A stretch of 64,000 bases of DNA, from NCBI GenBank assembly GCA_016000195.1, contig JAECRO010000010.1, positions 1-64,000 of the forward strand, written 5' to 3'. The stretch is from Burkholderiales bacterium (GTDB lineage Bacteria > Pseudomonadota > Gammaproteobacteria > Burkholderiales > Burkholderiaceae_C). The first letter of the stretch is position 1; the number at the start of each line of letters is the position of its first letter. Of this stretch, positions 56,052-64,000 are shown in pieces. The notes beneath the pieces were generated by a model. That model worked only from the letters and a program-made list of their open reading frames with translations. It did no database searches and was not told where the DNA came from. The translations under genes and the position numbers were made by a program.

Positions 56052-56357
56052 ATGATTCCAGGCGAACTGTTCACCGACGGCCCCGACCACGTTCTCAACG
56101 CAGGCCGGCGCACCTTGACATTGGTTGTGCAAAACACAGCCGACCGGCCCATCCAGGTCGGCTCGCATTACCACTTTGCAGAAACCAACGCGGCGCTGGG
56201 TTTCGACCGCGATGCGGCGCGCGGCATGCGGCTCAATATCGCGTCCGGCACCGCCGTGCGCTTCGAGCCCGGCCAGCAGCGCACGGTCGAGCTGGTGGAC
56301 TTTGCCGGCGAGCGGAAAATCTACGGCTTTCGTGGCCTCATTCAGGGAGCGCTTTGA
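56052..56357 (+). CDS. ureB: urease subunit beta
   Basis: A 101-residue urease beta subunit: [20 protein letters not shown], then [20 protein letters not shown] and [19 protein letters not shown]. Complete. Its stop overlaps the ureC start as TGATG, giving coupled translation. Confidence 0.97.
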   Translation: MIPGELFTDGPDHVLNAGRRTLTLVVQNTADRPIQVGSHYHFAETNAALGFDRDAARGMRLNIASGTAVRFEPGQQRTVELVDFAGERKIYGFRGLIQGAL

Positions 56358-58108
56358 TGGCAAGCATTGGCAGACGCGCCTACGCGGAAATGTTCGGCCC
56401 CACCGTCGGCGACCGGCTGCGGCTGGCCGACACCGATTTGATGATTGAAGTTGAGGCTGACTACACGCTGCGCGCCGGCATGGGCTTGACCAGCGCCGAT
56501 GGACGCCCCATCGGCTACGGCGAAGAAGTCAAGTTCGGCGGCGGCAAGACGATTCGCGACGGCATGGCGCAGTCGCAAAGAACCAATGCCGAAGGCGCGA
56601 TGGACACGGTGATGACGAATGCGCTCATCCTCGACCACTGGGGCATCGTCAAGGCCGACATCGGCCTGAAGGGCGGGCGCATTGCCGCCATCGGCAAGGC
56701 CGGCAACCCGGACACGCAGCCGGGCGTGGACATCATCATCGGCCCGGGCACCGAGATCATCAGCTGCGAAGGCCTGCTGGTGACGGCCGGCGGCATCGAC
56801 TCGCACATCCATTTCATCTGCCCGCAGCAGATCGAGGAAGCGCTGACCTCGGGCGTGACCACCATGATGGGCGGCGGCACGGGACCGGCCACCGGCACCT
56901 TCGCCACCACCTGCACGCCGGGGCCGTGGAACATCGAGCGCATGCTGCAGGCCGCCGACGCCTTTCCGATGAACCTCGGCTTTCTGGGCAAGGGCAACGC
57001 CAGCCGGCCCGCCGCGCTGCACGAGCAGGTCAACGCGGGCGTGATCGGCCTCAAGCTGCACGAAGACTGGGGAACGACGCCAGCGGCCATCAGCAACTGC
57101 CTGGACGTGGCGGAAGAAACCGACGTGCAGGTGGCGATTCACAGCGACACGCTCAACGAATCAGGCTTTGTCGAAAACACCATTGCCGCGACCAAGGGGC
57201 GCAGTCTGTGCGCGTTTCACACCGAAGGCGCGGGCGGCGGCCATGCGCCCGACATTTTGCGCGTGGTCGGCGAGGCGAACTTTTTGCCGTCTTCGACCAA
57301 CCCGACCATGCCCTACACCGTCAACACGCTCGACGAGCATGTGGACATGCTGATGGTCTGCCACCACCTGGACCCGGCGATTGCCGAAGACCTGGCCTTT
57401 GCCGAAAGCCGCATCCGCAAGGAAACCATTGCCGCCGAGGACATCCTGCACGACCTGGGCGCGATCAGCATGATGTCCAGCGACAGCCAGGCCATGGGCC
57501 GCGTCGGCGAAGTCATCATCCGCACCTGGCAGAACGCGCACAAGATGAAGCAGCAGCGCGGCAAGCTGCCCGGCGACTCCGAGCGCCACGACAATTTCCG
57601 CGTCAAGCGCTATCTGGCCAAATACACCATCAACCCGGCAATTGCCCACGGCATCTCGCACGAGGTCGGCTCCATCGAAGTCGGCAAGTTCGCCGACCTG
57701 GTGGTCTGGAAACCGGCGTTTTTCGGCATCAAACCGTCCATCATCCTGAAAGGCGGGTTCATTGCCATGGCAGCCATGGGCGACCCGAACGCCTCGATCC
57801 CGACGCCGCAGCCGGTGCATTACCGGCCCATGTTCGGCGCGTTCGGCGGCGCGATTGCCAAGGGCTCGCTGACCTTTGTGTCGCAGGCCGGGCTGTCCGC
57901 CGGCATCAAGGAACGCTTCGGCCTGGCCAAGACGCTGAGCGCGGTAAAGAACATTCGCGGCGTGCGCAAGCAGCACATGATCCATAACGGCTACCTGCCG
58001 AAAATGGAAATCGACGCCCAGACCTACCTGGTGCGTGCCGACGGGCAACTGCTGACCTGCGAGCCGGCGACCAGCCTGCCGATGACGCAGCGCTACTTTT
58101 TGTTTTAA
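56357..58108 (+). CDS. ureC: urease subunit alpha
   Basis: The 583-residue catalytic subunit. The nickel-bridging carbamylated lysine is K233 in GLKLHEDWG. Nickel and active-site His are in [10 protein letters not shown] and the flap is near [21 protein letters not shown]-terminal [11 protein letters not shown] is typical. Compared with the Klebsiella enzyme there are about 16 extra residues near position 37-55 ([17 protein letters not shown]), a surface insertion. ATG at 56357 overlaps the ureB stop. Confidence 0.98.
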   Translation: MASIGRRAYAEMFGPTVGDRLRLADTDLMIEVEADYTLRAGMGLTSADGRPIGYGEEVKFGGGKTIRDGMAQSQRTNAEGAMDTVMTNALILDHWGIVKADIGLKGGRIAAIGKAGNPDTQPGVDIIIGPGTEIISCEGLLVTAGGIDSHIHFICPQQIEEALTSGVTTMMGGGTGPATGTFATTCTPGPWNIERMLQAADAFPMNLGFLGKGNASRPAALHEQVNAGVIGLKLHEDWGTTPAAISNCLDVAEETDVQVAIHSDTLNESGFVENTIAATKGRSLCAFHTEGAGGGHAPDILRVVGEANFLPSSTNPTMPYTVNTLDEHVDMLMVCHHLDPAIAEDLAFAESRIRKETIAAEDILHDLGAISMMSSDSQAMGRVGEVIIRTWQNAHKMKQQRGKLPGDSERHDNFRVKRYLAKYTINPAIAHGISHEVGSIEVGKFADLVVWKPAFFGIKPSIILKGGFIAMAAMGDPNASIPTPQPVHYRPMFGAFGGAIAKGSLTFVSQAGLSAGIKERFGLAKTLSAVKNIRGVRKQHMIHNGYLPKMEIDAQTYLVRADGQLLTCEPATSLPMTQRYFLF

Positions 58109-58115
58109 TCAAGCG

Positions 58116-58760
58116 ATGCTTCAAATCTCAAAACTCATCTCAAAAGGCGCCGGCCTGGCGCCCGTCCTGCTCAAACGCGCCTCCACCGTCGAGCTTGACT
58201 GGGACGTGCGCCAGAAAAGCCGCTTTGACGCGCTAGATTCGCTGGGCCGCCCGCTTGGCGTGTTCCTGCCGCGCGGCACGCTGGTGCGCGGCGGCGACGT
58301 GCTGCTGGCCGAAGACGGCTCGATGGTGCGGGTGATTGCCGCGCCGCAATCGGTGCTGCGCATCACGGCCTGCACGGCGCACGGCTCGGCGTTCGATTTG
58401 ACGCGCGCCGCCTACCACCTGGGCAACCGCCATGTGCCGATTGAACTCAAGCCCGACCACCTGAAAATCGAGCCCGACCATGTGCTGGCCGACCTGCTGC
58501 GCGCCATGCACCTGACCGTGCAGGAAGCCGAAGAAGCCTTTGAGCCCGAAGGCGGCGCCTACAACTCGGGCGGCCATGGTCACAGCCATGCCGACGGCCA
58601 CGCGCATGCGCCTGCCGCAACGCCCATTCCCGCCTCCGTGCCGTCAGCCCCAGCCGCCCATGTCCACGGACCGGATTGCAACCATGACCACGCCCATGCG
58701 CCGCAGGCCATCCAGCCGGTGGCCATCCAGATTCATCCGCGCAAGCCGCACAGCCATTGA
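58116..58760 (+). CDS. ureE: urease accessory protein UreE (nickel chaperone)
   Basis: A 214-residue nickel-binding chaperone that delivers Ni2+ to the UreDFG-urease complex. The core has [20 protein letters not shown] and the [12 protein letters not shown] motif. The C-terminal tail is very rich in His ([15 protein letters not shown] and [15 protein letters not shown]), giving strong metal capacity. It lies 7 bp after ureC. The stop overlaps the ureF start. Confidence 0.97.
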   Translation: MLQISKLISKGAGLAPVLLKRASTVELDWDVRQKSRFDALDSLGRPLGVFLPRGTLVRGGDVLLAEDGSMVRVIAAPQSVLRITACTAHGSAFDLTRAAYHLGNRHVPIELKPDHLKIEPDHVLADLLRAMHLTVQEAEEAFEPEGGAYNSGGHGHSHADGHAHAPAATPIPASVPSAPAAHVHGPDCNHDHAHAPQAIQPVAIQIHPRKPHSH

Positions 58761-59455
58761 CGCAAGCGGCCGAAACCCTGCCAGCGGCCAGCCTGCTCCA
58801 GCTGATCTGGCTCGCCTCCCCGGCCTTGCCCGTGGGCGGGTTTTCTTACTCGGAAGTGCTTGAAGCTGCCGTGGACAGGGCGGGAGTAGCTACGGAAAGC
58901 ATAGCATCCGACTGGCTGACGGACCAGCTCCACCTGACACTGGCGCGCGGCGACCTGGCGGTGATTGCCCAGGGGATTCCAGCCTGGCGCGCCAGCGACC
59001 TGCCACGCATCCAACAGCTCAACGACTGGGTGCTGCAGACCCGTGAATCCAGCGAGCTGCGGCTGCAGGCCGAGCAGATGGGCCGCTCGCTGCTCGACTG
59101 GCTGCGCAACCATGACGACGCCAACGCCGATCACATCGCCGCCTGCGCCCGCATGCAGCCGACCTACCCTGTCGCCTTTGCGCTGGCCGCGTCGCAAACG
59201 GCGGCCGGCGTGCGCGACTGCCTGCTGGCCTACGCCTTCGGCTGGGCCGAGAACATGGTGCAGGCCGCGCTCAAGTCGGTGCCGCTGGGCCAAAGCGCCG
59301 GCCAGCGCATCCTGGCGCGACTGAGCCGCGACATTCCCGCCGCCGTCGAATTGGCCCTGCAGCTTCAAGACAGCGAGCGCCAGGCCTTTTCGCCCATGCT
59401 GGCGATTCTTTCGGCCCAGCATGAAACCCAGTATTCACGGCTGTTTCGCTCCTGA
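58757..59455 (+). CDS. ureF: urease accessory protein UreF
   Basis: A 232-residue accessory protein that works with UreD and UreG as a GTPase-activating partner in urease assembly. It has [20 protein letters not shown] at the start and [20 protein letters not shown] later, both family motifs. The start is a TTG at 58757 that overlaps the ureE stop (TTGA); no ATG fits. A short internal segment near 58888 resembles repeat Y weakly. Confidence 0.96.
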   Translation: MTQAAETLPAASLLQLIWLASPALPVGGFSYSEVLEAAVDRAGVATESIASDWLTDQLHLTLARGDLAVIAQGIPAWRASDLPRIQQLNDWVLQTRESSELRLQAEQMGRSLLDWLRNHDDANADHIAACARMQPTYPVAFALAASQTAAGVRDCLLAYAFGWAENMVQAALKSVPLGQSAGQRILARLSRDIPAAVELALQLQDSERQAFSPMLAILSAQHETQYSRLFRS

Positions 59456-59494
59456 TCGAAGCACCGCTCTTTTCAACCGTTCAAGAGAAAATCC

Positions 59495-60151
59495 ATGCGC
59501 CTGCACCACATCGCCAACCGCACCAAAAAACTGCCGCCCCTGCGCGTGGGCATCGGCGGCCCCGTCGGCTCGGGCAAGACCACCCTGCTGGAGATGCTCT
59601 GCAAGGCCATGAAGGACAAATACGACCTCGTGGCCATCACCAACGATATCTACACCAAGGAAGACCAGCGCCTGCTGACCGTCAGCGGCGCGCTGGACGC
59701 CGAGCGCATCATGGGCGTGGAGACCGGCGGCTGCCCGCACACGGCGATCCGCGAAGACGCCTCGATCAATTTAGAAGCCATCGACCGCATGCTGGAGGAG
59801 TTTCCCGATGCCGACGTGGTGTTCATCGAATCGGGCGGCGACAACCTCGCCGCCACCTTCAGCCCCGAACTGAGCGACCTCACCATCTACGTGATCGACG
59901 TGGCCGCCGGCGAAAAAATCCCGCGCAAGGGCGGCCCCGGCATCACCAAGAGCGATCTGTTCGTCATCAACAAGACCGACCTGGCGCCCTACGTCGGTGC
60001 GAGTCTCGACGTAATGGAAGCAGACACCATCCGCATGCGCACCACGGCCAAGGGCCTGAAGCCCTTCGTGATGACCAACCTGAAAACCAAAGCGGGACTG
60101 GCCGAAGTGGTGGCCTTCATCGAAACCAAAGGCATGCTGCGCGCCGCCTGA
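59495..60151 (+). CDS. ureG: urease accessory GTPase UreG
   Basis: A 218-residue GTPase needed for nickel insertion. It has the P-loop [20 protein letters not shown], the metal-invariant CPH motif in [31 protein letters not shown] and the [10 protein letters not shown] guanine motif. Complete; last gene of the urease set here. Confidence 0.98.
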   Translation: MRLHHIANRTKKLPPLRVGIGGPVGSGKTTLLEMLCKAMKDKYDLVAITNDIYTKEDQRLLTVSGALDAERIMGVETGGCPHTAIREDASINLEAIDRMLEEFPDADVVFIESGGDNLAATFSPELSDLTIYVIDVAAGEKIPRKGGPGITKSDLFVINKTDLAPYVGASLDVMEADTIRMRTTAKGLKPFVMTNLKTKAGLAEVVAFIETKGMLRAA

Positions 60152-60211
60152 GCCTTATTTTTCGGACTGCAGCCTGACCCCATCCCGCCCTGCGGTTAAA
60201 CTAGCGGGCTT

Positions 60212-60301
60212 GGAAGCGTGGCAGAGCGGTTGAATGCAGCAGTCTTGAAAACTGCCGAGGATGCGAGTCCTCCGTGAGTTCGAATCTCACCGCTTCCGCC
60301 A
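60212..60301 (+). tRNA. tRNA-Ser (anticodon TGA)
   Basis: A 90-base tRNA with acceptor stem GGAAGCG/CGCTTCC, GTGGCAGAGCGGTTGAATG as the D arm, anticodon loop TCTTGAAAA giving TGA, a long variable arm, GTTCGAATC T arm, and an encoded CCA end. The long variable arm and TGA anticodon assign it to serine. Confidence 0.97.
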
Positions 60302-60403
60302 ATTATTGGCACCGGCTGACAATCGCGTTAGCAACTCACTTTCCGGCTCCGCCTCAAGAGCTGCGACTGCAATCCGGTGTTCTGGATTTTCTCCTAATTT
60401 CAT
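60287..60403 (-). other. small reading frame running into the tRNA-Ser 3' half
   Basis: A minus-strand frame of 38 residues begins MKLGENPEHRIAVAALEAEP and ends WRKR inside the tRNA T arm. The protein-like sequence suggests a remnant gene tail placed next to the tRNA, but it may be chance. Confidence 0.35.
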
Positions 60404-60480
60404 AGCAAAGTTTCCAGCAAGCGTAGGGCTTAGTCGTCTACGCTGCTTTGCGTGTTCTGCGTGGACTGCCTGGACTCTGA

Positions 60481-60831
60481 CGCAGCGTCAAGCACGAAGA
60501 CCTGTACTTGAAAGGCTATGCCACGATGGGCGAGTTACTGATCGGCTTGAGGCAATACTTCACGTTTTACAACGGCGAACGCCCGCACCAGGCGCTGCAG
60601 AATCTGACACCCGATGTGCTGCACCAGCGTGCCCAAGGCGGTGGCGCCATGATCGTGGACAAATATGGCGCCGCACAAGGATTCCCCATTGCGCTGTGGA
60701 GCGCAGCGACTGCGTTCGATGAAGTCCGGTTAGAGAAGCCAGCAATACCGAATGCAAAAAACCGGGGCAGCGCCGTCCAGCTGTGTGTGTGCAATCAAGT
60801 GCAGCTTAAACTGAGTTCAAAATTGTCTTGA
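60481..60831 (+). pseudogene. IS3-family transposase C-terminal relic
   Basis: Reading from about 60481: RSVKHEDLYLKGYATMGELL, then YFTFYNGERPHQALQNLTPD. This is the last third of an IS3-type integrase-core transposase. The upstream part, including most DDE residues and orfA, is absent. The right end of the element is suggested by TTGACTCAGGGGTCCACTTT near 60830-60849, a familiar terminal sequence for this group. Confidence 0.85.
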
Positions 60832-60863
60832 CTCAGGGGTCCACTTTAGTTTGGCGCTACCGT

Positions 60864-62054
60864 TCAGTCTGCCAGGAACAAGGCCTGCAGGTCGTTCAGA
60901 AAATCAAAGCCGCGCTCGGTCGGCCTGGCATGCACAAAATCGCGCTCGATCAGCCCCTTGCGCTCGGCCTCTTCCAGCCCTTTTTGAATCGCGGTGAACG
61001 GCAGGCCGGTCTTGTCGGCGAAATCCTGCAGCTTGAAACCCTCTCTTAGCCGCAAGGCATTGAGCATGAATTCAAACGGCAAATCGGCACGGCTGACTTC
61101 TGTTTCCTGCGCCACCGGATTGCCCGCCAGCGCTTTGTCCATATAGAGCTTCGGCTCCCGATAGCGCACCTGGCGCACCACCCGGTGGGCAAAGCTGAGC
61201 TTGCTGTGGGCGCCCGCGCCTATGCCCAGGTAATCGCCAAACTGCCAGTAGTTGAGGTTGTGAAAACAGCGATGGCCCGGCCTGGCGTAGGCCGACACTT
61301 CGTAGCGCTGCAGCCCCGCACCTTCGGTGATCTCGGTGATCTGGTCGAGCATGGCGTAGGCGGTGTCTTCCTCCGGGACCACCGGCGGGAACTTGGCGAA
61401 CCAGGTATTGGGCTCAATCGTCAGGTGATAAATCGAAATGTGCGGCGGCTCAAGCGCCAGCGCCTGACGCATGTCCTGCGCCTGGTTTTCCAGCGTCTGG
61501 CCGGGCAGCGCGTACATGATGTCGAGGTTGAAGGTGTCGAAGGCCTGCGCCGCCTCTTCAACGGCCGCAATCGCCTGGGCGCGGTCATGCACGCGGCCCA
61601 GCACCTTCAGGTGGCGGTCGTCAAAGCTCTGCACGCCGATGGACAGCCGGTTTACGCCAGCGCTGCGAAAGGCCTTGAAGCGGTCTTTTTCAAAGGTGCC
61701 GGGATTGGCTTCGAGCGTGATTTCGCAGTCGGCCTCCAGCCGCAGCCGCGCCCGGAGAGCGCCCAGCAGGCGGTCAATCGCCTGCGGCGAAAACAGGCTG
61801 GGCGTGCCGCCGCCAATGAAAATGCTGTGGACCGTGCGGCCCCAGATCAGCGGCAGCGACGCCTCCAGGTCCGCGACCAGCGCATCAATGTAGCGCTGCT
61901 CGGGCATTTCGTCGGCCACCTCATGCGAATTGAAATCGCAATACGGGCATTTCTTGAGGCACCAGGGCAGGTGTACATACAGCGACAGCGGCGGCAAGGC
62001 GGCGAGTTGCAGCGTGCCGCCGCGCATGTAGTGCTGAACGTCTTGTTGGATCAT
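60864..62054 (-). CDS. hemW: radical SAM heme chaperone HemW
   Basis: A 396-residue radical-SAM protein of the HemN/HemW group. Cysteines C32, C36 and C39 of CLKKCPYC bind the Fe-S cluster. IFIGGGTPSLFSPQ and CEITLEANPGTFEKDRF follow. HemW hands heme to target enzymes and lacks full coproporphyrinogen oxidase activity. The next gene upstream is rdgB, 18 bp away, a typical pair. Confidence 0.95.
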   Translation of the reverse strand: MIQQDVQHYMRGGTLQLAALPPLSLYVHLPWCLKKCPYCDFNSHEVADEMPEQRYIDALVADLEASLPLIWGRTVHSIFIGGGTPSLFSPQAIDRLLGALRARLRLEADCEITLEANPGTFEKDRFKAFRSAGVNRLSIGVQSFDDRHLKVLGRVHDRAQAIAAVEEAAQAFDTFNLDIMYALPGQTLENQAQDMRQALALEPPHISIYHLTIEPNTWFAKFPPVVPEEDTAYAMLDQITEITEGAGLQRYEVSAYARPGHRCFHNLNYWQFGDYLGIGAGAHSKLSFAHRVVRQVRYREPKLYMDKALAGNPVAQETEVSRADLPFEFMLNALRLREGFKLQDFADKTGLPFTAIQKGLEEAERKGLIERDFVHARPTERGFDFLNDLQALFLAD

Positions 62055-62072
62055 GAGGGGTTCGAGTCCGTT

Positions 62073-62681
62073 TTACAGCCAGCGTTCACGCAGCAGCGCC
62101 ATCATCTGGCGCATGGCCTTGCCACGGTGGCTGTTGGCGTTTTTGACCTCCACCGGCAGCTGCGCAAAGGTCCGGCCGAACTCGGGAATGAACATCACCG
62201 GGTCAAAGCCAAAACCGTTGCTGCCCACGGGCGTCAGGGCAATTTCGCCGGAAACCCGTCCGCTGGCAATCAGGGGCTCCGGGTCATCGGCCGAGCGCAC
62301 CGCCACCAGCGTGCTGACCAGGGCGGCGCGGCGCTGTTCGGGCTGCGTCAGGTGCGCCATCTGCTCCAGCAAGGCTTTCACGTTGTTGTCGTCGCCCTTG
62401 GCATAGCCAAACCGGGTGGCATAAAACGCCGTATCCACGCCCGGCAGGCCGCCAAAGGCGTCCACGCACAGGCCGGCATCATCGGCCAGCGCCGGCAGGC
62501 CGCTGAGAGCCGAGGCATGGCGGGCCTTGGCGAGCGCATTCTCGACAAAGGTGCGAAAGGGCTCCTCGGCTTCGGGAATGCCCAGGGCAGCCTGGCTCAG
62601 CAGCTCCAGACCCAGCGGCGCCAGCATGGCCTGGAGTTCGGCAAGTTTGCCCTGATTATTCGATGCCAGTACGATTTTCAT
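62073..62681 (-). CDS. rdgB: XTP/dITP diphosphatase
   Basis: RdgB (HAM1 family) hydrolyses non-canonical purine nucleotides to protect DNA. The 202-residue protein has MKIVLASNNQGKLAEL, the central LPALADDAGLCVDAFGGLPG and TPVGSNGFGFDPVMFIPEFG. Start ATG 62681. In many betaproteobacteria rph lies just upstream; here it is not present. Confidence 0.97.
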   Translation of the reverse strand: MKIVLASNNQGKLAELQAMLAPLGLELLSQAALGIPEAEEPFRTFVENALAKARHASALSGLPALADDAGLCVDAFGGLPGVDTAFYATRFGYAKGDDNNVKALLEQMAHLTQPEQRRAALVSTLVAVRSADDPEPLIASGRVSGEIALTPVGSNGFGFDPVMFIPEFGRTFAQLPVEVKNANSHRGKAMRQMMALLRERWL

Positions 62682-62690
62682 GATGAAATA

Positions 62691-62740
62691 GGGCTTTAGC
62701 GCTTATTGCACGTGCCCAAGCAGCTATTAATTTGATAGTA
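62691..62740 (-). repeat. repeat Y copy, between PP2C gene and rdgB
   Basis: On the minus strand: TACTATCAAATTAATAGCTGC in outline, then CTTGGGCACGTGCAATAAGC, GCTAAAGCCC. It lies 10 bp upstream of the rdgB start, within the possible former rph site. Confidence 0.8.
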
Positions 62741-62802
62741 AATTATTTTGCGGCGCCACCCGTTTCCAGATGCCGCTTTTCGGCCCGGCCCGGCAGCCTC
62801 AA

Positions 62803-63705
62803 TCAGGCTTTTTTGCCAGCCGAACGGCGTATCGCCGCATTGATTTCGGCAATGGAGCGCTCGATCATGGCTTCATCAAGATCATCGGCCAGGCTGTCGG
62901 AAAAGCCGGCCTGCAGGGTGGAGGCAAAAACACTGTCCATGGCACTGTCCGCAGAGTTGCTGCGGGTAGGCGCAAACACCTCCGGCGTTTCCCATTCCAT
63001 CGCCAGAACCGTGACGTTGTCGCTGCGCTCGCCTCCGGCGCGCAGGGCATTTTCAACCAGCTGGGGCACGGCCTCCGAAACACTTTTGTCAGTCAGCTGC
63101 TCGACGATTTCAGCATCGCTCAGGCTGCCCCACAAGCCATCGGAGCACAGCATCAGCTTGTCGCCCTGCAGCAATGGAAAAGGCCCCGCGACATCAAGAA
63201 TAGGCTTGGTAGGCGAGCCCAGGCAGGTAAACAGGATATTGCGGTTGACCGGTTCAAACTCGCTCAATCCGGGCCGCTCCTGCTCAAGAAAGGAGTGATC
63301 CCGGGTGCGCAGCAATAACTTGCCATCGCGCACCACATAAAGCCTCGAATCTCCACAATGCACCCAGGTTGCGCTGGTGCCTTGCACCACAGCGGCAACC
63401 AGCGTGGTGCGCGGGGTGTCCAGCATGCCTTTTTGGGAAGCATGGCGAATGATCCGGTGATGCGCAGCCAGCAGCGCATTTGAAAGAAACTCTGCCGGCT
63501 CCTGAACAACGGGTTTGGCCTCTTTCTGGTAGAGGGCGGTAATCGTATCCAGTGCCAGCTGGGCCGCAACTTCCCCTTCAGGATGGCCCCCCATGCCGTC
63601 GGCCAGCACGAACAGGCCCGATTCCCGCGTGTAGCAGTAGCCCATGCGGTCCTCGTTCATGGCCCTGCCGCCAATGCGGCTGAGCTGAAAAACCGAAAAT
63701 TTCAT
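62803..63705 (-). CDS. PP2C-type serine/threonine phosphatase
   Basis: A 300-residue PPM family phosphatase. Metal-binding motifs are NEDRMGYC, LFVLADGMGGHPEGEVAAQL, WVHCGDSRLYVV, LMLCSDGLWG and GGERSDNVTVLAM. The extra C-terminal 70 residues are variable. It starts by overlapping (ATGA) the stop of a Ser/Thr kinase gene, so the two form a coupled reversible phosphorylation pair. Confidence 0.95.
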   Translation of the reverse strand: MKFSVFQLSRIGGRAMNEDRMGYCYTRESGLFVLADGMGGHPEGEVAAQLALDTITALYQKEAKPVVQEPAEFLSNALLAAHHRIIRHASQKGMLDTPRTTLVAAVVQGTSATWVHCGDSRLYVVRDGKLLLRTRDHSFLEQERPGLSEFEPVNRNILFTCLGSPTKPILDVAGPFPLLQGDKLMLCSDGLWGSLSDAEIVEQLTDKSVSEAVPQLVENALRAGGERSDNVTVLAMEWETPEVFAPTRSNSADSAMDSVFASTLQAGFSDSLADDLDEAMIERSIAEINAAIRRSAGKKA

Positions 63706-64000
63706 TTGGCGCGCGATCCAGCCGCATTGACTTTGCGTGCAGTCTTTTTGCTGTCCGACACCACGCTGTCAAACTGCAGCCGCACTCGTTCGCTGACACT
63801 GAGCTTGGTGTAATGGCGCTCGCTTTCGCGGCTCAGTTCTTTTTGCAGGGCAAACACGGACTGCGGCCGCGACAGGGGATCGAGCGACATGCACCACTCA
63901 ACGACTTCAATCAGGTTGTCGGAGTAAACCCCGCGCAGCCTGGACAAGGCCAGCGACAGCCGGTCTTTTTCGAGGCGCTGCGGCGCATCGTTGGGCGGGT
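63702..64000 (-). CDS. serine/threonine protein kinase, C-terminal part (5' end outside window)
   Basis: Only the last about 99 residues are seen, open to the window edge: APQRLEKDRLSLALSRLRGV and LIEVVEWCMSLDPLSRPQSV. This is the kinase subdomain XI (a CL-x-xxP-xxRP region) followed by a basic tail without membrane helix. The catalytic motifs lie outside. Its stop overlaps the PP2C start. Confidence 0.87.
   Translation of the reverse strand, partial: PPNDAPQRLEKDRLSLALSRLRGVYSDNLIEVVEWCMSLDPLSRPQSVFALQKELSRESERHYTKLSVSERVRLQFDSVVSDSKKTARKVNAAGSRAK

Noticed and set aside
58886-58912. Possible repeat Y fragment inside ureF
   Set aside because: Only a short, weak likeness (GTAGCTACGG, AGCATAGCA); not enough to call a copy.

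Overview
The window looks like chromosomal DNA of a Comamonadaceae betaproteobacterium, most like Polaromonas. This is a judgement from gene content, high GC and protein style; no database was searched. Most genes are ordinary housekeeping and accessory genes. They lie on both strands and are interspersed with two families of dispersed repeats.

Layout. 1-9.3 kb: mrp (cut by the window edge), metG, a SulP transporter, a BamE-like lipoprotein, a DUF3460 gene, scpA, nadB and a DTW-domain gene. 9.4-10.2 kb: a single gene of less GC-rich appearance with a weak uracil-DNA-glycosylase look. 10.4-17.5 kb: fused pabBC, nadA-nadC, two small envelope genes, panB-panC. 17.5-24 kb: a type III restriction-modification pair, a VapBC toxin-antitoxin pair and a cupin. 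24-30 kb: the gpsA-secB-grx-rhodanese block, gpmA, ctpA and moeB. 30-38.4 kb: AsmA, three two-component proteins, and a stress/envelope cluster (DUF1328, DUF883, YqjE-like, ferritin-like, two BON proteins). 38.4-46.8 kb: a DUF429 gene, a BLUF photoreceptor next to folE, clsB, nudB, an EEP nuclease, decayed genes, an AI-2E transporter and an acidic protein. 47-50 kb: an EF-hand protein, a broken helicase, a second-type infA. 50.3-60.2 kb: a two-component system whose kinase is fused to an NCS1 nucleobase permease, divergent from ureA-ureJ-ureB-ureC-ureE-ureF-ureG. 60.2-64 kb: tRNA-Ser, an IS3-type relic, hemW, rdgB, and a PP2C phosphatase/Ser-Thr kinase pair cut by the window edge.

Two repeat families stand out. 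Repeat X is a ~109-bp element present four times. It has two hairpins and an open reading frame running through it. It supplies the start codon region of nadC and of an EF-hand gene, lies at the 5' end of scpA, and encodes the C-terminus of a small protein. Repeat Y is a ~48-bp double-stem palindromic element seen about 16 times. It sits mostly at gene ends, once inside metG, flanks the restriction-modification locus as direct copies, and borders several decayed genes.

The best candidate for an undescribed system is the NCS1 permease-hybrid kinase with a cysteine-rich module, its LuxR-type partner regulator and the divergent urease operon. Functions are inferred from sequence reading alone.
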